A DNA stretch of 36,272 nucleotides, taken from assembly GCA_003427395.1 (NCBI GenBank), contig BFEA01000570.1, forward strand, positions 349,221 through 385,492. Reading direction: 5' to 3'. Below are positions 19,077 through 30,585 of this stretch, in pieces. Both the position numbers and the translations under genes were made by a program. The stretch is from Chara braunii (lineage: Eukaryota > Streptophyta > Charophyceae > Charales > Characeae). Each line of letters starts with the position of its first letter. The first letter of the stretch is position 1. The notes under the pieces were generated by a model, which saw nothing but the letters and a program-made list of their open reading frames with translations, had not been told where the DNA came from and made no database searches.

Positions 19077-19710
19077 TATATATACGATATATCTATATAT
19101 ATTAAATGGGGCAAGTACGTTTGTGTCACAAACGAAGTTCCAAAGGGCAAAAAAAACAATAATGGGCAACAAAAAAATGGCCGTAGTTCGAAAAGGCAGT
19201 CATAACATCAGAAGGCGGTAACATCAGGCCCCGAGTTTGAAAAGGGCGGTTGTAGCACACTTTCCTTTTTTTTTTTTTNNNNNNNNNNNNNNNNNNNNNN
19301 NNNNNNNNNNNNNNNNNNNNNNNNNNNNNNNNNNNNNNNNNNNNNNNNNNNNNNNNNNNNNNNNNNNNNNNNNNNNNNNNNNNNNNNNNNNNNNNNNNNN
19401 NNNNNNNNNNNNNNNNNNNNNNNNNNNNNNNNNNNNNNNNNNNNNNNNNNNNNNNNNNNNNNNNNNNNNNNNNNNNNNNNNNNNNNNNNNNNNNNNNNNN
19501 NNNNNNNNNNNNNNNNNNNNNNNAAAAAAAAAAAAAAAAAAAAGGGTGCTACAACCGCCCTTTTCAAACTCGGGGCCTGATGTTACCGCCTTCTGATGTT
19601 ATGACTGCCTTTTCGAACTGCGGCCATTTTTCCGTTGCCCATGAGTGTTTTTTTTGCCTTTACAGTTTGAAAGTGTGCTACTACCGCACTTGTTTCATAT
19701 TAAATATATA
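19077..19710. mobile_element. large foldback element interrupted by an assembly gap
   Basis: 19145-19258 and 19544-19660 are near-perfect inverted copies (GGGCAAC..AAAAATGGCCG, AAGGCGGTAACATCAGGCCC, AAAGGGCGGTTGTAGCAC). Weaker pairing reaches the TATATA-rich edges near 19085 and 19705. The inner ends are poly-T (left) and poly-A (right). The centre is unknown because of the gap. Confidence 0.75.
19279..19523. other. assembly gap (245 N)
   Basis: Runs of N between the poly-T and poly-A inner ends of an inverted repeat. The gap length may be an estimate. Open frames reported across it are artefacts. Confidence 0.99.
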
Positions 19711-20776
19711 TATTCTGTTTTTTTTTTTTTTTTTTCCTGGGCGGAAAACCAGATATCAGGGAGAGGAGAACAGAAATCAGAAGGAAATGGGTGCAAGTGA
19801 TGATGACGCACCTCACTTAATACAAACCAGTGCCAAGAAGATTCACCCTATTATTCTCCGCACCGCTTCCACAAGAAACTCCGTAATCCTCCTTTCGCTT
19901 GTTGTCTCACAGAAGGCTGACCAATAATACCATCCGCGTTCCCCCCTCCTCCATTCAACTTCAGTCTTCAGTTTCCAGTGACAGGATGATTCTCCTTTTG
20001 ATACTCCTTCCCTCTTCCAACCCTGATTTACTCCTCCACTTTTTTCCACTTGCAGCCCTGATTTCCTCCACTTTTTCCAGCTGGTACACCGTACTCAAGA
20101 GACACTGGCTCGGCCTCGATTAGGAATAGAGCTTACTCCTTTTGCATCCGCCTGCTCTCACTTAAAATATACTTTCACTCGTTCTCCCCACATCCCTTCG
20201 ACTAGTGCCTTGATATGCCTCCTCACCCCACACAAGAGCATTCCCCCTCATTCTTTCGCCAATGCCTCACCTCATTCCGAGCCACAGCCTCATTTGCCTT
20301 TACAAGCACCTCCCCCCCTCCTTCATTAGCCCCGTCCCTGATCTCATAACCTACCCCAGCGTCTATCCTTTGACTTTCATCTCTACCCCACACTTTTATG
20401 CCTCCCGAAAAAGTAATTTATGACGTCAACACCAAGGTATGTACTTGGCATGTACCGCTGCCTCAATGCAATCACTCTCCTTATTAGCGCTCCTCGGAGA
20501 CTTTCCGAAGCACCGTCCTCCCTCCTATCACTGAATCACATTTTCCTTTGAAATTGGAATGACCTCCATATTGAGGCTGAGAATGTACTTAACCCTTACC
20601 CCTGGCGCAATGTAGTCACCCTACTTGATAACGTTCCCTCAGAGACTTTCCGAAGCTCTTTACCTCCTCTCTTCACGTGAACACTGCCACCCCCTGTTGA
20701 CTTCGTATGACCTCTACCCCCCAACGCTGACTACACATCGACTTCGTCGATGTCACCTATCGCGGAAAAAATCCAA
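19711..20776. other. no gene; pyrimidine-biased, with partial repeats
   Basis: A T-run lies at 19719-19736. From about 20430 there are loose relatives of the 20777-20966 repeat (ATGTACTTGGC, GCGCAATGTAGTCACCCTAC, and GAGACTTTCCGAAGC twice, near 20495 and 20642). Confidence 0.45.
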
Positions 20777-20966
20777 AATTTAAAATTAGTATCACATGTG
20801 TGATGTCAACATTGTGACTGAGTATGTACATTGGCCCGTGCCACCGGCTCAATGCAGCAGCTCTGTACTTCCTCCCTACGCCTGAGCGCTACTACCAATG
20901 CTGACTACACTGCGATTTCGTCAATGACCTCCAGGCGAGAAACACCTTGCCACCCTACTCCCACCT
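20777..20966 (+). repeat. dispersed repeat, copy of 16518-16751 in opposite orientation
   Basis: Shared blocks are listed with the partner. This copy is followed by related fragments to about 21130, including a triplicated CAATCGCTACCAAC word at 21076-21106. Confidence 0.8.
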
Positions 20967-21134
20967 ATCAAGGTATGTCGTCTACTTTTTCACTGGCGCA
21001 ATGTAGTCTCTGTTATCTTTCACCCAGCGACTCCCCACATCGCTATACCTCTGCTGACTTCGTACGACCACTACCAACCAATCGCTACCAACCAATCGCT
21101 ACCAACCAATGCTGACTATACTGCGACCTAGTCA

Positions 21135-21560
21135 CGGGATCACAAGGACAAGCAAGAGGTTGCACAAGGGGGAACAGGAGGTGGCACAAGGGAGAGGAGG
21201 AGGTCGGAAGAGGGGGAGGAGCAGGTCGCACGAGGAGGACGAGAGGTTGCAGCGGAGGTCGGAAGGGAGGTTGGAGGAGGTCGCAGGAGAAGGTGGTGTA
21301 AGGAGGAGGAGGAGCTGGATGAGGTCGGAAGAGAGGTGTGAGAAGGTCGCGCAAGGGGGAGGAGGACGCAGTGCAAAGGGAAGGAGTGGGTCATGGGAGG
21401 GGTAGGAGCAGATCGCATGCTGGGGACGAGAGGTTGCAGAGGTCATGCGGCAGGGGAAGGAGGAGGTCGTGCTAGGGAGGATTTCGTACGAGCGGGAGGG
21501 GGTCGTGAGGGAGGACGAGGACGTCGCGATAGGGGGAGGAGGTTGCACAAGGAGGCGCGC
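21135..21560. repeat. polypurine minisatellite
   Basis: Degenerate GAGGTCGCACAAGGGGGAGG units, the purine-strand equivalent of 16752-17225. The long Glu/Gly/Arg (plus) and Pro/Ser (minus) frames follow from the composition. Confidence 0.9.
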
Positions 21561-21569
21561 GCGCACACA

Positions 21570-21682
<113 letters not shown>

Positions 21683-23264
21683 GCATATCTTCCTCCAAAC
21701 GTGGAGAAGATGCCATTGGCCTTTTTTGGGGGGGTGGTAATTGGCCAAATACCCCCATATGTTGGGATATATGTCAAAATGTCCCTGGACATTGGGCGCT
21801 TTTTTTGCATTTGCACCCACAAAAAGTTGGCGACTACCGGGGCATTTTGCAAAGTTGGACAGTGTCTGGTGAGGTGCATTGCAAAGATGGGGTCCAACCG
21901 ATGTCTGGGGTGTTTTGCAAAATGTTTTTGGCATCGTCCTTGACCGCAGCGTGGCTGCGGGGGGTCCACTTGTCTTCCAAAAAGGATATGAAGGGTGGGT
22001 TTATAGTGACGAAATTAATCAAGCGGGCAATCCTATTGGTTGGTTTTGGGAAGGGAGGAGTGATATGAGGAAGCCGCCATGTCCGCCTCTGGATTGGCTC
22101 CCACCGCAGTTTCAACAACAGCGAAGGGGTGGAGGGGGGGGAAGAGGTGGAATGCAGCAAGCTCAGACTTCTTCGTCTTCATTACTCTTGCAACAGAATA
22201 AGGTGCAGGAGCAACCTTCTATCCCCCCAAAGATGGTAGCCTCTATAAGTGCAGGTGGAAGGAATGGGGAGAGTACTGACCAGACTAAGCAACAAACTAC
22301 AGTCAATGCACGTATAAAGAATACCCAGGGCCAGACTCCAGGGGTGAGAGGGGAAGGATCAAAGTTTGTGGGTCCTGATCCTCTGAGTTATCTTCCCAGG
22401 CCAAATCAAGTCCAAGGGACGGAATGGAGAGTTGTAAATAAGAAGGAAAAAACAAAATACCAAAGGAAAAACAGATAACATTCTACCTGTGCAGGACAAA
22501 GGGGAAGTAGATCACACTGAACCAGTGTTGGAAGTGGTTGAGGAACAGAGAGACCAGCCAATGGACATTGACCCTCTAAGAGTAGCATTGAGTGCAGAAC
22601 CCATGGAGGTGGAATCTGCCCCAAAAAGGATACCCTTATTCTCACCGCTTGTGGTCAACAGCAAAGAGGGGGGGGAGATCTACAAGTGGAACTAACAAAG
22701 CTGGGGAATTAGCTGATTTCGAATCTGCAATTGAAATTCCCAAATTGGAATGAAATCTTTTGGACGCAGTTTCGCAGTCATTTGATGCTAGTGCTGGTGA
22801 ATAGTGAAAGTCTAAATATGGCACTTCAATATGGCCTTCCGCACGGCTCGGATTGGTCCAGCACGAGCCACAGACTGCTAAGTGTGGTGACAGATAAGTT
22901 GCTGCCTCATCTTTTGACAAATGGTTGTTCGCAGGATTTTTTTAAGGGACCTTCTCCACAAAATACAGGAAAAGGAGAAGGGACTGCAGCTATTCCGAGG
23001 ATTGTGACACGACCAAACAGTTTGAGGCGTCTAAAGGCCCTGGCTAGAAAGCACAGATGTCAGTCCCAGGTTAATAAAAGGAAAAAGGAAGAGAAGTCGG
23101 CCTTGGCAAGGGGAGGGAAGAGATATTCAGGAAATAGGAAGGTGCATACATCAGCCAACCATGGATCCTTTCAAAATAGGATGTCACACCTGGTTCTCAC
23201 TCCTTGCAAGCACAGTCTCAAATTGAACAGACAGATTAAGGGCGGTAAGGGTGGTAAGGTAGTT

Positions 23265-23267
<3 letters not shown>

Positions 23268-23305
<38 letters not shown>
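23268..23305 (+). repeat. internal A38 tract in ORF1
   Basis: 38 consecutive A after GGTAAGGTAGTTGGT. It keeps the frame as poly-Lys, so it could be an expanded Lys tract. It could also be the tail of a nested retroposon. Confidence 0.9.
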
Positions 23306-23310
<5 letters not shown>

Positions 23311-23559
23311 ATATGTTCTTCCCTTGCTACCCACCAGCAACTCTTTTGAGGTGCTGGAACTACTGGAACAGTAAGAATATACTCTTGACGAAAAGTTGGA
23401 ATGTGGCTTGGTCACAAGGGAGAATACTCAAGAGTCCTTTTTGAGAAAGGTTCCGTTGCAGAATTCTCAGTCACAACTTGTCATAGGAAACGCTGGAACG
23501 GCAAGTTGGGTAGTGTCACAAGTTCAAGAGGAGTCTCTTTCTGGTCCAAATTGCGTATT

Positions 23560-23925
23560 AGCCAGCAGTTCATTAATGGAAACACAGTCTGGACTGGGTA
23601 TTATTGTTGATATGCAAGAAAAATAAAAAGGGTAAAATGTGCAAACTGAGAAACTTGCTGTTGCAAATTGCCTGTCAGCCAGCACTCCATTAGTGGAAGA
23701 ACAGTCAGGATTGGTAGTACTGTGGTTGCGCAGGAAAAATAAAAACGACAATCTGAGCAAGCTGATACGGTGTTTCTTAGTTCTTCAGGGGTGGTCTTGC
23801 AATCTGCTGGTAGCAATCTGGTGCCAGCAGAGTCTGGAACTTTACTTTTCCATCACTCTTCAAAGAGCATGGCTGCAGATACTATCAAGAGTCTGGAACT
23901 TTACTTTTCCAGCACTCTTCAAAGA
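23560..23925 (+). repeat. imperfect tandem repeats inside ORF1
   Basis: AGCCAGCAGTTCATTAATGG...CAAGAAAAATAAAA (23560-23628) recurs diverged at 23678-23745. GAGTCTGGAACTTTACTTTT..CACTCTTCAAAGAG occurs at about 23831-23871 and 23889-23929. The first pair encodes similar peptides (METQSGLGIIV and VEEQSGLVVLW). Confidence 0.75.
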
Positions 23926-24771
23926 GGTAAGGGGGTACTATTAAGTGAGGAAGACAATCCCCCCAAACCTCCCACTCCTGGTTGTGTAAATCCTATGCAA
24001 GAAGTCAAAGAAATAGTGTCTGAAATTACTGGGGAATTTTTTTTTTGCTTTTGGAGGGACAATCGGCGAAAGATTCAGTTCAAGTCCAGGGTAAGGAAGC
24101 TGAGAAGTAGGGGAAAAAGGAGGTAAGAGAAGAGGTTGTAGAAGGGGAGAAACAGGATCTCATAATATGGAGCTCACCACCACCAGTAAAAGACAAAAGC
24201 TCAAGCAGAGAATGGCTCAGGGGCAAGGCGATCTGCCGCCATAAAAAACTGGGGTGGTAATTTTGCCTGTCATAAACAAAGGGGGGAGTTGGCAGGTAGG
24301 ACTGTCAGAGCCAATTGGAGCGGTATATGGGGAAGTAACAGTGCAGGGAACTAAACCCTAGTGTCCCTTACTGGAGGTACGGCAGGGGAATCATGGATTA
24401 AGTTGGAAATAATGAAATTTATTAAAGAGAATTTTCCCCCAGGTGTAGTAGCTATTCTTTCATTATCTACTGAAGAGCAAAGAATAGCAGAAAGGGATGT
24501 ATACATTAGGTATGAAGGAGCTAAACAAGAAGAACTGAAATGGTTTGGGCAGGAGGCTCTTAAAGAGGTTCAGATCCTCAAGATCATTGCAGGCCAGTTC
24601 TGGTCAGAAGAGGATGTGAGGATTCTTCTAGCAAGAGTGCTCAAACATGGTATTATTGAAAAGGGAGGAATTCTAGACTCAGGTCAATGGAAGATCCTAT
24701 AGAAGGAACAGTCTCATGACCTTCCTTGCATGGTCCATCAGGTCACAGCAGGTCACTAAGTAATATGTTTA

Positions 24772-27700
24772 ATGGAAGGAATTAAGGTTATAGATGCTTT
24801 GTACAACAACGACAAAGTGTGGAAATTGCTTAGACGACAGGCATATTTGGATCTAAGGTTTCTAAACGTGAATGGTCTAGCCTCTGCTAAAATAAGCAAG
24901 AGACAAGCGATCTATGTTCTATTAAAGGATATTGATGGTAAGGAGTGACCGGATGTAATATGCAGCCAGGAAACTCACTTGATGGACTCTGACATGCATA
25001 ATTATATTCATAAACAGATATGACCCCACCAGTCCTATAGAGCACATGCTATTACCCCAGGGAGTTCGGGGGTGGCCATTTGGATTCCCCTCCATTCTAG
25101 GGCAGAGATTGCCTACTCAGTGGCAGATCTGGAACAAGGGAGGTGGGTATATGTATTAGCAATGCTAGAACTAGAGATTGTGGGGATCCTTTGTGTATAT
25201 GGGTCAAATGAGGTAGGGGAAAGGCAAACCTTCTTTGGAAATATTATTCCACGCTTACCAGTAGGAATCCCCTTAATCATAGCAGGGGATTTTAATGCGG
25301 CCCATGATCATCAATTGGATAGATGGCGTTCTCTTTCTCCGTGTCCATCATATATGTTGCATGAATCTCTTAAGCTTTTTGACTCCTACAGAAGATTAAA
25401 ACCAACGACCAAAACCTTTTCTTGTTTCAGGAAGGGTTCTGCTAACTGCAATTCAAAATCTCGTGTAGATCTGATTCTCATGGCCGAAGAGTTGCCGGGA
25501 GCACTCCAGCTGGCCGACATCTTCCCAAAAAGCTCATTCCCTGGTTTAGATCACGCTATGTGTGTGGCAATCCTGTCATTTAGGGAAAAAACAGATCAAG
25601 GAAGGGGGTTTTATTATCTCAATACTTCTCATCTTAGGATGGATTGTTTTCTAAACTATCTTCGGGATGTTTGGCATTTTTGGAGAGACCAAAGGGGTCG
25701 TCTCACAGATGACATTAGATGGTTCAACAACGGTCTAGCTTTTTTAGGCCGTAAATGCAATGAATATTCTAAGTTATTGGCAAAACAAAAACATTCGAAA
25801 GAATCCGACCTTCATACAAAAACTCATGAATTACAAAATAAGGAAAGAGATTCAGTTGAGCAAGAAGTCCTGGAATCAATAGCAGAGGAACTCCAGAGTC
25901 TAGAATCTCAGCTTCTCACTCCTATGGAATATAGATGGCAAGGATTGAGAATCAGGGGCAAACTCAAAGTTCAGAATATGGAAGGATCAATGGATGCTCA
26001 GTTTTTTATCATGGTCAGGGTTAGAACAGGAAGAACAATCATCGAGGCTTTAGAGGATCTGGTTGACCCTAATAGAGAGTTGGTCACTTCGACTGTTGCT
26101 TGTTCGAAAATGGTCAGGGATTTTTTTAAATCTCTTTTCACTTCTCATAATAGTCACATTCCTAGAGAACAACGCCTTATAGAAATGGAAGAATTTCTTA
26201 TGCCCTTAGAAAAATCTTTAAGGGAGGAACAAAAAGTTCAATTGGATAAGCCGCTTGATAAGAATGAAATTTGGAAAGCTCTCTTACTGATGGATGAAGA
26301 CAAGTCCTCGGGCATAGATGGACTCCAAAAGGACTTTTGAGAATCAACATGGGATTTCATGTCAGAGGATCATATGGATTATTACCATGAGGTATGGGAA
26401 TCGGGGGAAATTGGGGAATTCGTAGGTCAGGGGGTACTTCCTCTCATGTACAAGAAATGAGATAACGCAAATATAAGAAATTGTCGACCTACAACCCTTC
26501 TAACTGTGGTATATAAGCTTATAGCTAAGGCATTAGCAGATCGTATGTCATCAATAATTCCAGAAATCATTCATCCATCTCAGACAGGATTTATAACGGA
26601 CAGAAATATACAAGATAATATTTTCTGGTAAATTAACTCCTTAAAATATATCGTCAATCCAAGTACATTGCGGCCTTTATATTTATTGATTTTGAAAAAG
26701 CATATGATCATGTGGATTGTTTTTTTCTAGACATGTGTTTAGAGAAAATGCATTTTGGTCCTAATTTCAGAAGATGGGTGAGAATCCTGCATCAGAATGT
26801 CACTACAAGTGTCATGATTAATAATAATGTGGCCCCCCCCATCCCACTTGAGAGATCGGTACGTCAAGGATACCCGCTGGCTCCTTACCTATTTGTCATT
26901 ATTATGGAGGCTTTGGCGGCTAACTTGCGACAACATAAGGATATTCATCGAATACAGGTTACTAGCATTCCAGAAGAAACAATTCCAGTTTGTTCTCTTT
27001 TTGCTGATGATTTTTCCCGAATGGTTGATGCTACTCATGAAAATATGACAGAAAATTCAAAATTTGATGGGTAGGTTTTGTCGTCTGTTAGATATGAAAG
27101 TTAACTAGGGAAGAAAACAACGGGTTGGTGGATTCACCACCAAGGAGGGAGGCCCCCTGAAGTTCCTAGGATAAAATGGTTGACTCTGGATACACCTGTA
27201 AGGGTATTGGGAATTTCTCTATTTGCTGAAGGAAAACCAAAGAATCATAATGAATGGTTCTCTCAACCGGCCCAGGTGAAAATGGAAGTATGAAAAAATA
27301 AACATACTTCTATTTTTGGACGCTCATTGATCATTAACAATGTCATTCTTGCATCCATTTGGTATAAGTCAGGAATTTGGGCTCTGGATAAAGATTGTTT
27401 TAAATCTCTTCAGTGACAACTAACTGTTTTTTTATGGAGGGGTAATCATGAGTATAACAGTGTCATCAACAGGGTAGCTTGGCGGTCCATTATTCAACCA
27501 AAAATGTGGGGTGGCCTGGGGATTCTGGACCCCCTATCCCAAGCCAAGGTTTTTTCCATCCAATGGCTTTAGCGCTTATTATTCATTCCTCAGACCCCAT
27601 GGGCACCTTTAGCCTTGGAGCAAATCAAGTGTCTAGCACCCCTTACGGTTGAAGGAATTGACCCATTAACATGGTTGGAAAACCGCTCATAGACTATCCC

Positions 27701-29257
27701 CAGGAGTAACTCCAAGCAAGTAACAGCAGTAACAATCTCAAATAGGGAAGCTGTTAGACAAGACTTGAAAAATGATCCGGTTTTTGTCTCTCTGCTAAAA
27801 ACTTGGAGACAACTCCCCTTTACTGATAAGTTATCACCAAAAAGGTGGGAGGAAGTGTGTCAACAACCTCTATTTGATAACAGGTGGATTCGTGATTCCC
27901 AGAGCTATGTTCTCCATTGTATGCACTCACCTTGGAAGGGATGGATCAGAAATGGTATCATGAGGATAAAAGATATATTGGATAAGGATACAAAGGATTG
28001 GATCATTCCGTCTAAGCTTAAAGGGCAGCTGCGGTACTGTCATCATTCGATGGAAGCTCTGGAAAAGGTAATTGAACTCATCCCACTTGAGTGGATTCGA
28101 ATTCTAAGGGGTGGTCTCAAACTTCTAACAAATGATTGGGTAGCACTCAAAGCCCATCCTCAGGAAATTGACATAATTCTAGAACACAACCAAAATGGGG
28201 GTTTTCTTTTAAAAAACAATTCTTTGTCATCGACCAATGTTGCAGTTCCAAAGGGTCAAGGTGAAACAAGATGGGTTCAAGCTCAACAAATTTTCAGGAT
28301 CAGGGTAATCAAAAGTAAGGATACCTGGGTAGCCTTCAAACCAGATTGCCTTATTTCGGATCTTCCTTTTGATCCAGATAACTGGGTATGGAGTTCGGTA
28401 TCGAGGAAAGGAAGACATAACAATTCGTTCACAAGGAATCTGCACTCGCTGAAAGTCAAATCAGCCTATCATATGCTGCGTCCTGGAATCAATTTGAAAG
28501 ACAGGGTCACCACAAGGTAGATGAAACACCTCAATATAAGTAAAGAGAAGTTGAGGTCGGTCCGATGGTTCAAATCAGTAAAAGACAAACCGACAAAAAT
28601 AACTTCACTCTAATGACAAATTGAACATAGGTGTCTCCCAACCAATGACTGGCTTATTGACAGATCCCCTTTAGAGCAGAAATGACTAGCGGCAAGATGG
28701 TGTAAACTTTGTAAATTTGCTTTCCCCAGTAGAATTTTTCTTGAAACCATAGAGCATATTTTTATGCAGTGTCCGGGCTCAATCTGGCTTTGGAGGTGGT
28801 GGGATCGTATATGGTCTCAGTTAGTCTCACAGGTCAAATGGCCATGGGGGTGGAAAGTTATTATTCTAGAGGCTTGGATCCCAGATCCAGATCTAATAGA
28901 AAATAATAAAGAATTTGTGGATAATCTGTTCCGAATAGGGAGGAGAGCGGTAATGTGGGCTATCTGGAAGAAGAGGAGACTTATGAGTGGGAAGGGGCTA
29001 GGCTAGACGACCCCGATTTCACATAAACTATCAAGCAACAAATTCAAACAGACATTTTGACAAAGTGGGACCAAATAAAAGAAAAAGTAAAATTTCTCTC
29101 AGATAAAACAGAAATTCAGAATCATTTTTGGAAATTCACGAGTAAGTGGTTGGGCGGAAACCAGGGAAGGAAAATAGGGAGAGTTTGTTGGAATGGGGCA
29201 ATAGATGATGATGATGATGGACTCAAAAGGGATTATAAATTGGTTTTCGATGATTGA
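24772..29257 (+). pseudogene. LINE ORF2: AP-endonuclease, reverse transcriptase, zinc finger; broken
   Basis: It starts at ATG 24772, just after an in-frame TAA. Endonuclease motifs: NVNGL (24868), QETHL with the catalytic Glu (24966), GDFNAAHD (25285), SRVD (25459) and a late DH (25548). The longest open part is 25072-26340. Reverse transcriptase motifs: SSGIDGLQKDF (26308), NCRPTTLLTVVYKLIAKALA (26479), QTGFITDRNIQDNI (26581), FIDFEKAYDHVD (26680), RQGYPLAPYLF (26860) and the catalytic FADD (about 27000). A Cys-Cys-His-Cys finger (WCKLC ... EHIFMQC) lies at 28699-28776. There are sixteen in-frame stops (8 TGA, 5 TAG, 3 TAA) and frameshifts near 26630-26652 and 29007-29056. The intact protein would nick target DNA and copy its own RNA there; this copy cannot. 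No RNase H domain seen. Confidence 0.9.
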
Positions 29258-29458
29258 ACCGCCATTGACGCTTCAGTACCCATGCGCCCCTTATCAGATT
29301 TCCCAGACCCCTTTCCCCCCTCTGCATCTGCTCTTGTTCCTAGCTCTTGGTATGGTTTATAAGGGGTATCAATGTTAGTCACATGGTATTCTGGGAAGAG
29401 TTGCTTCCACCACCTTCATCTTAGTCATGTACTTATATCAGTATCAGGTCTAAGCTGG

Positions 29459-29484
29459 AAAAAAAAAAAAAAAAAAAAAAAAAA
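29459..29484 (+). repeat. LINE poly(A) tail
   Basis: 26 consecutive A closing the element 3' UTR. Confidence 0.9.
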
Positions 29485-30027
29485 GATTTCTTATTTGGCT
29501 CCAGCTCGATCCCAACATCCCTATTAAGGTCTCTGAGCAGTTCCCAAACATGTTTCCTCCACCAGCCACGACAATTGTAGAAAGACAATAGTTTGGGTAT
29601 CTGTAAGGAGGTGGTATGCTGGTAGAAGGTTAGATAAGGGCTGAAGTTGTTTTTTCTCCTTTTCTTTTGGCATTTCTGATAAATTGCTCAGGACAACACT
29701 CAGGCTCACAGGGGAGGGAAGAATTAGTGTGTAACAGCTAGCATCTGGCGCCTGTTTTCAGGTGAAGAGATCCTCCCCCCCTCTATCTAATCTCCTGCTT
29801 AGTTAATCCCCTGGATGCCAGGGTAATCAATGCTGGCAGGAACTCTCCACAGACTTTTATTGGTATGATTTCATTTATTGTGTATATGGGACATTGGACC
29901 CGTTTTCCAGCAGGTGATGCTCCCCACCAATAGATGGATCCCCCCTAGGTGCTAGTGGTGTCTGCTCCTACCAGCATCACTAACACTGATAGGGGTTTCT
30001 TGAAGAAAAAAAAAAAAAAAAAAAAAA
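29485..30027 (+). mobile_element. 3' part of a second poly(A)-tailed retroelement
   Basis: It ends in A22 (30006-30027). The block at 29881-29937 (CAGCAGGTGATGCTCCCCAC, then CAATAGATGG) reappears reverse-complemented at 32881-32937, next to a poly-T tract, so both are probably 3' ends of one family. No coding sequence or tRNA head is seen, and the 5' limit is only assumed to be the LINE tail. Confidence 0.5.
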
Positions 30028-30418
30028 GATGCTAAGAGCTACGAGTAGTTATGGGTCCATACTTTCTGGCCTCTGGCCTCTCACCTCCCCCGTGCAGGCA
30101 CGAATTCGAACCAGCGCACTTGGCTGCAAGAACCAAATGGTCGGTGGCGCCAGCGAAAAAAAGAGACGAAAAAATATTGCACTGTCATTTCTGTTAAACT
30201 TGGCGCGCTGGCAGAGAGACGTAGCTTGATGTTCAGCCTAACTATAGGACGGTTCTGGAGAAATGGTACAGGTTCCACCTTAAGCGAGAAGGAGAGTTGC
30301 ATCACTTCACAGTTGTGTGAGATCTCTTATAGGTCATTGGTAATTGACCTCTTACTTTCGACTGGATTTCAGTTTTCTTGCATTTCACTTGCCAATCATC
30401 TCTCTCCACAACCACTGG
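30028..30418. other. no gene seen
   Basis: Short ORFs only. The minus strand has a B-box-like GGTTCGAATTC near 30105 without a matching A box. Confidence 0.4.
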
Positions 30419-30585
30419 TTAAACCATCAGTACCTTTCCCAGCTATTTTGCAGAGACGCGCGGGGTAACACGGGGGCCAAGCGGGGGAGGGTCGTTGTCG
30501 ATAAGTCATATCGGCGGCCCGTTTTTCGTTTCGGTCTTCCGAAACTGCCCGCAGCCGACATATGGGAAAGGTACTGGTGGTTTAA
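30419..30585. mobile_element. TTAA-bordered MITE, 167 bp, best-preserved copy
   Basis: Terminal inverted repeats of 23 bp including TTAA (30419-30441 and 30563-30585) differ at one position: TTAAACCATCAGTACCTTTC versus the complement of the right end, TTAAACCACCAGTACCTTTC. The TTAA at each end could be a target-site duplication, as in piggyBac-type insertion. No coding capacity. Confidence 0.85.

Larger units (their letters stand above)
21879..24702 (+). pseudogene. LINE ORF1 (nucleic-acid-binding protein), broken
   Basis: Protein-like segments occur in order but in changing frames: 21879-22478 (Gly/Gln-rich, with QQQRRGGGGGRGG), 22489-22695 (acidic, Pro-rich), 22731-23444 (basic, with SLRRLKALARKHR and a poly-Lys run from 38 A residues), then 23530-24126 and 24361-24702 (EEQRIAERDVYIRYEGAKQE). 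At least four frame changes or stops separate them. Related plant LINE ORF1 proteins bind the element RNA and often carry a CCHC knuckle; none is seen here. An upstream Cys-rich frame (21701-21943) may be part of the ORF1 N-terminus or leader. Assignment rests on position before ORF2 and composition. Confidence 0.6.

Noticed and set aside
19208-19596. Two 119-codon ORFs, one per strand
   Set aside because: They run through 245 N and are mirror images created by the inverted repeat.
24772-29257. Stop-codon reassignment (TGA read as Trp) to keep LINE ORF2 open
   Set aside because: Many Trp positions still use TGG, TAG and TAA stops also occur, at least two frameshifts are present, and nuclear decay by G-to-A change explains the pattern.
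30081-30140. tRNA or SINE on the minus strand from a perfect B-box-like GGTTCGAATTC
   Set aside because: No A box at the right distance and the T-arm does not pair.
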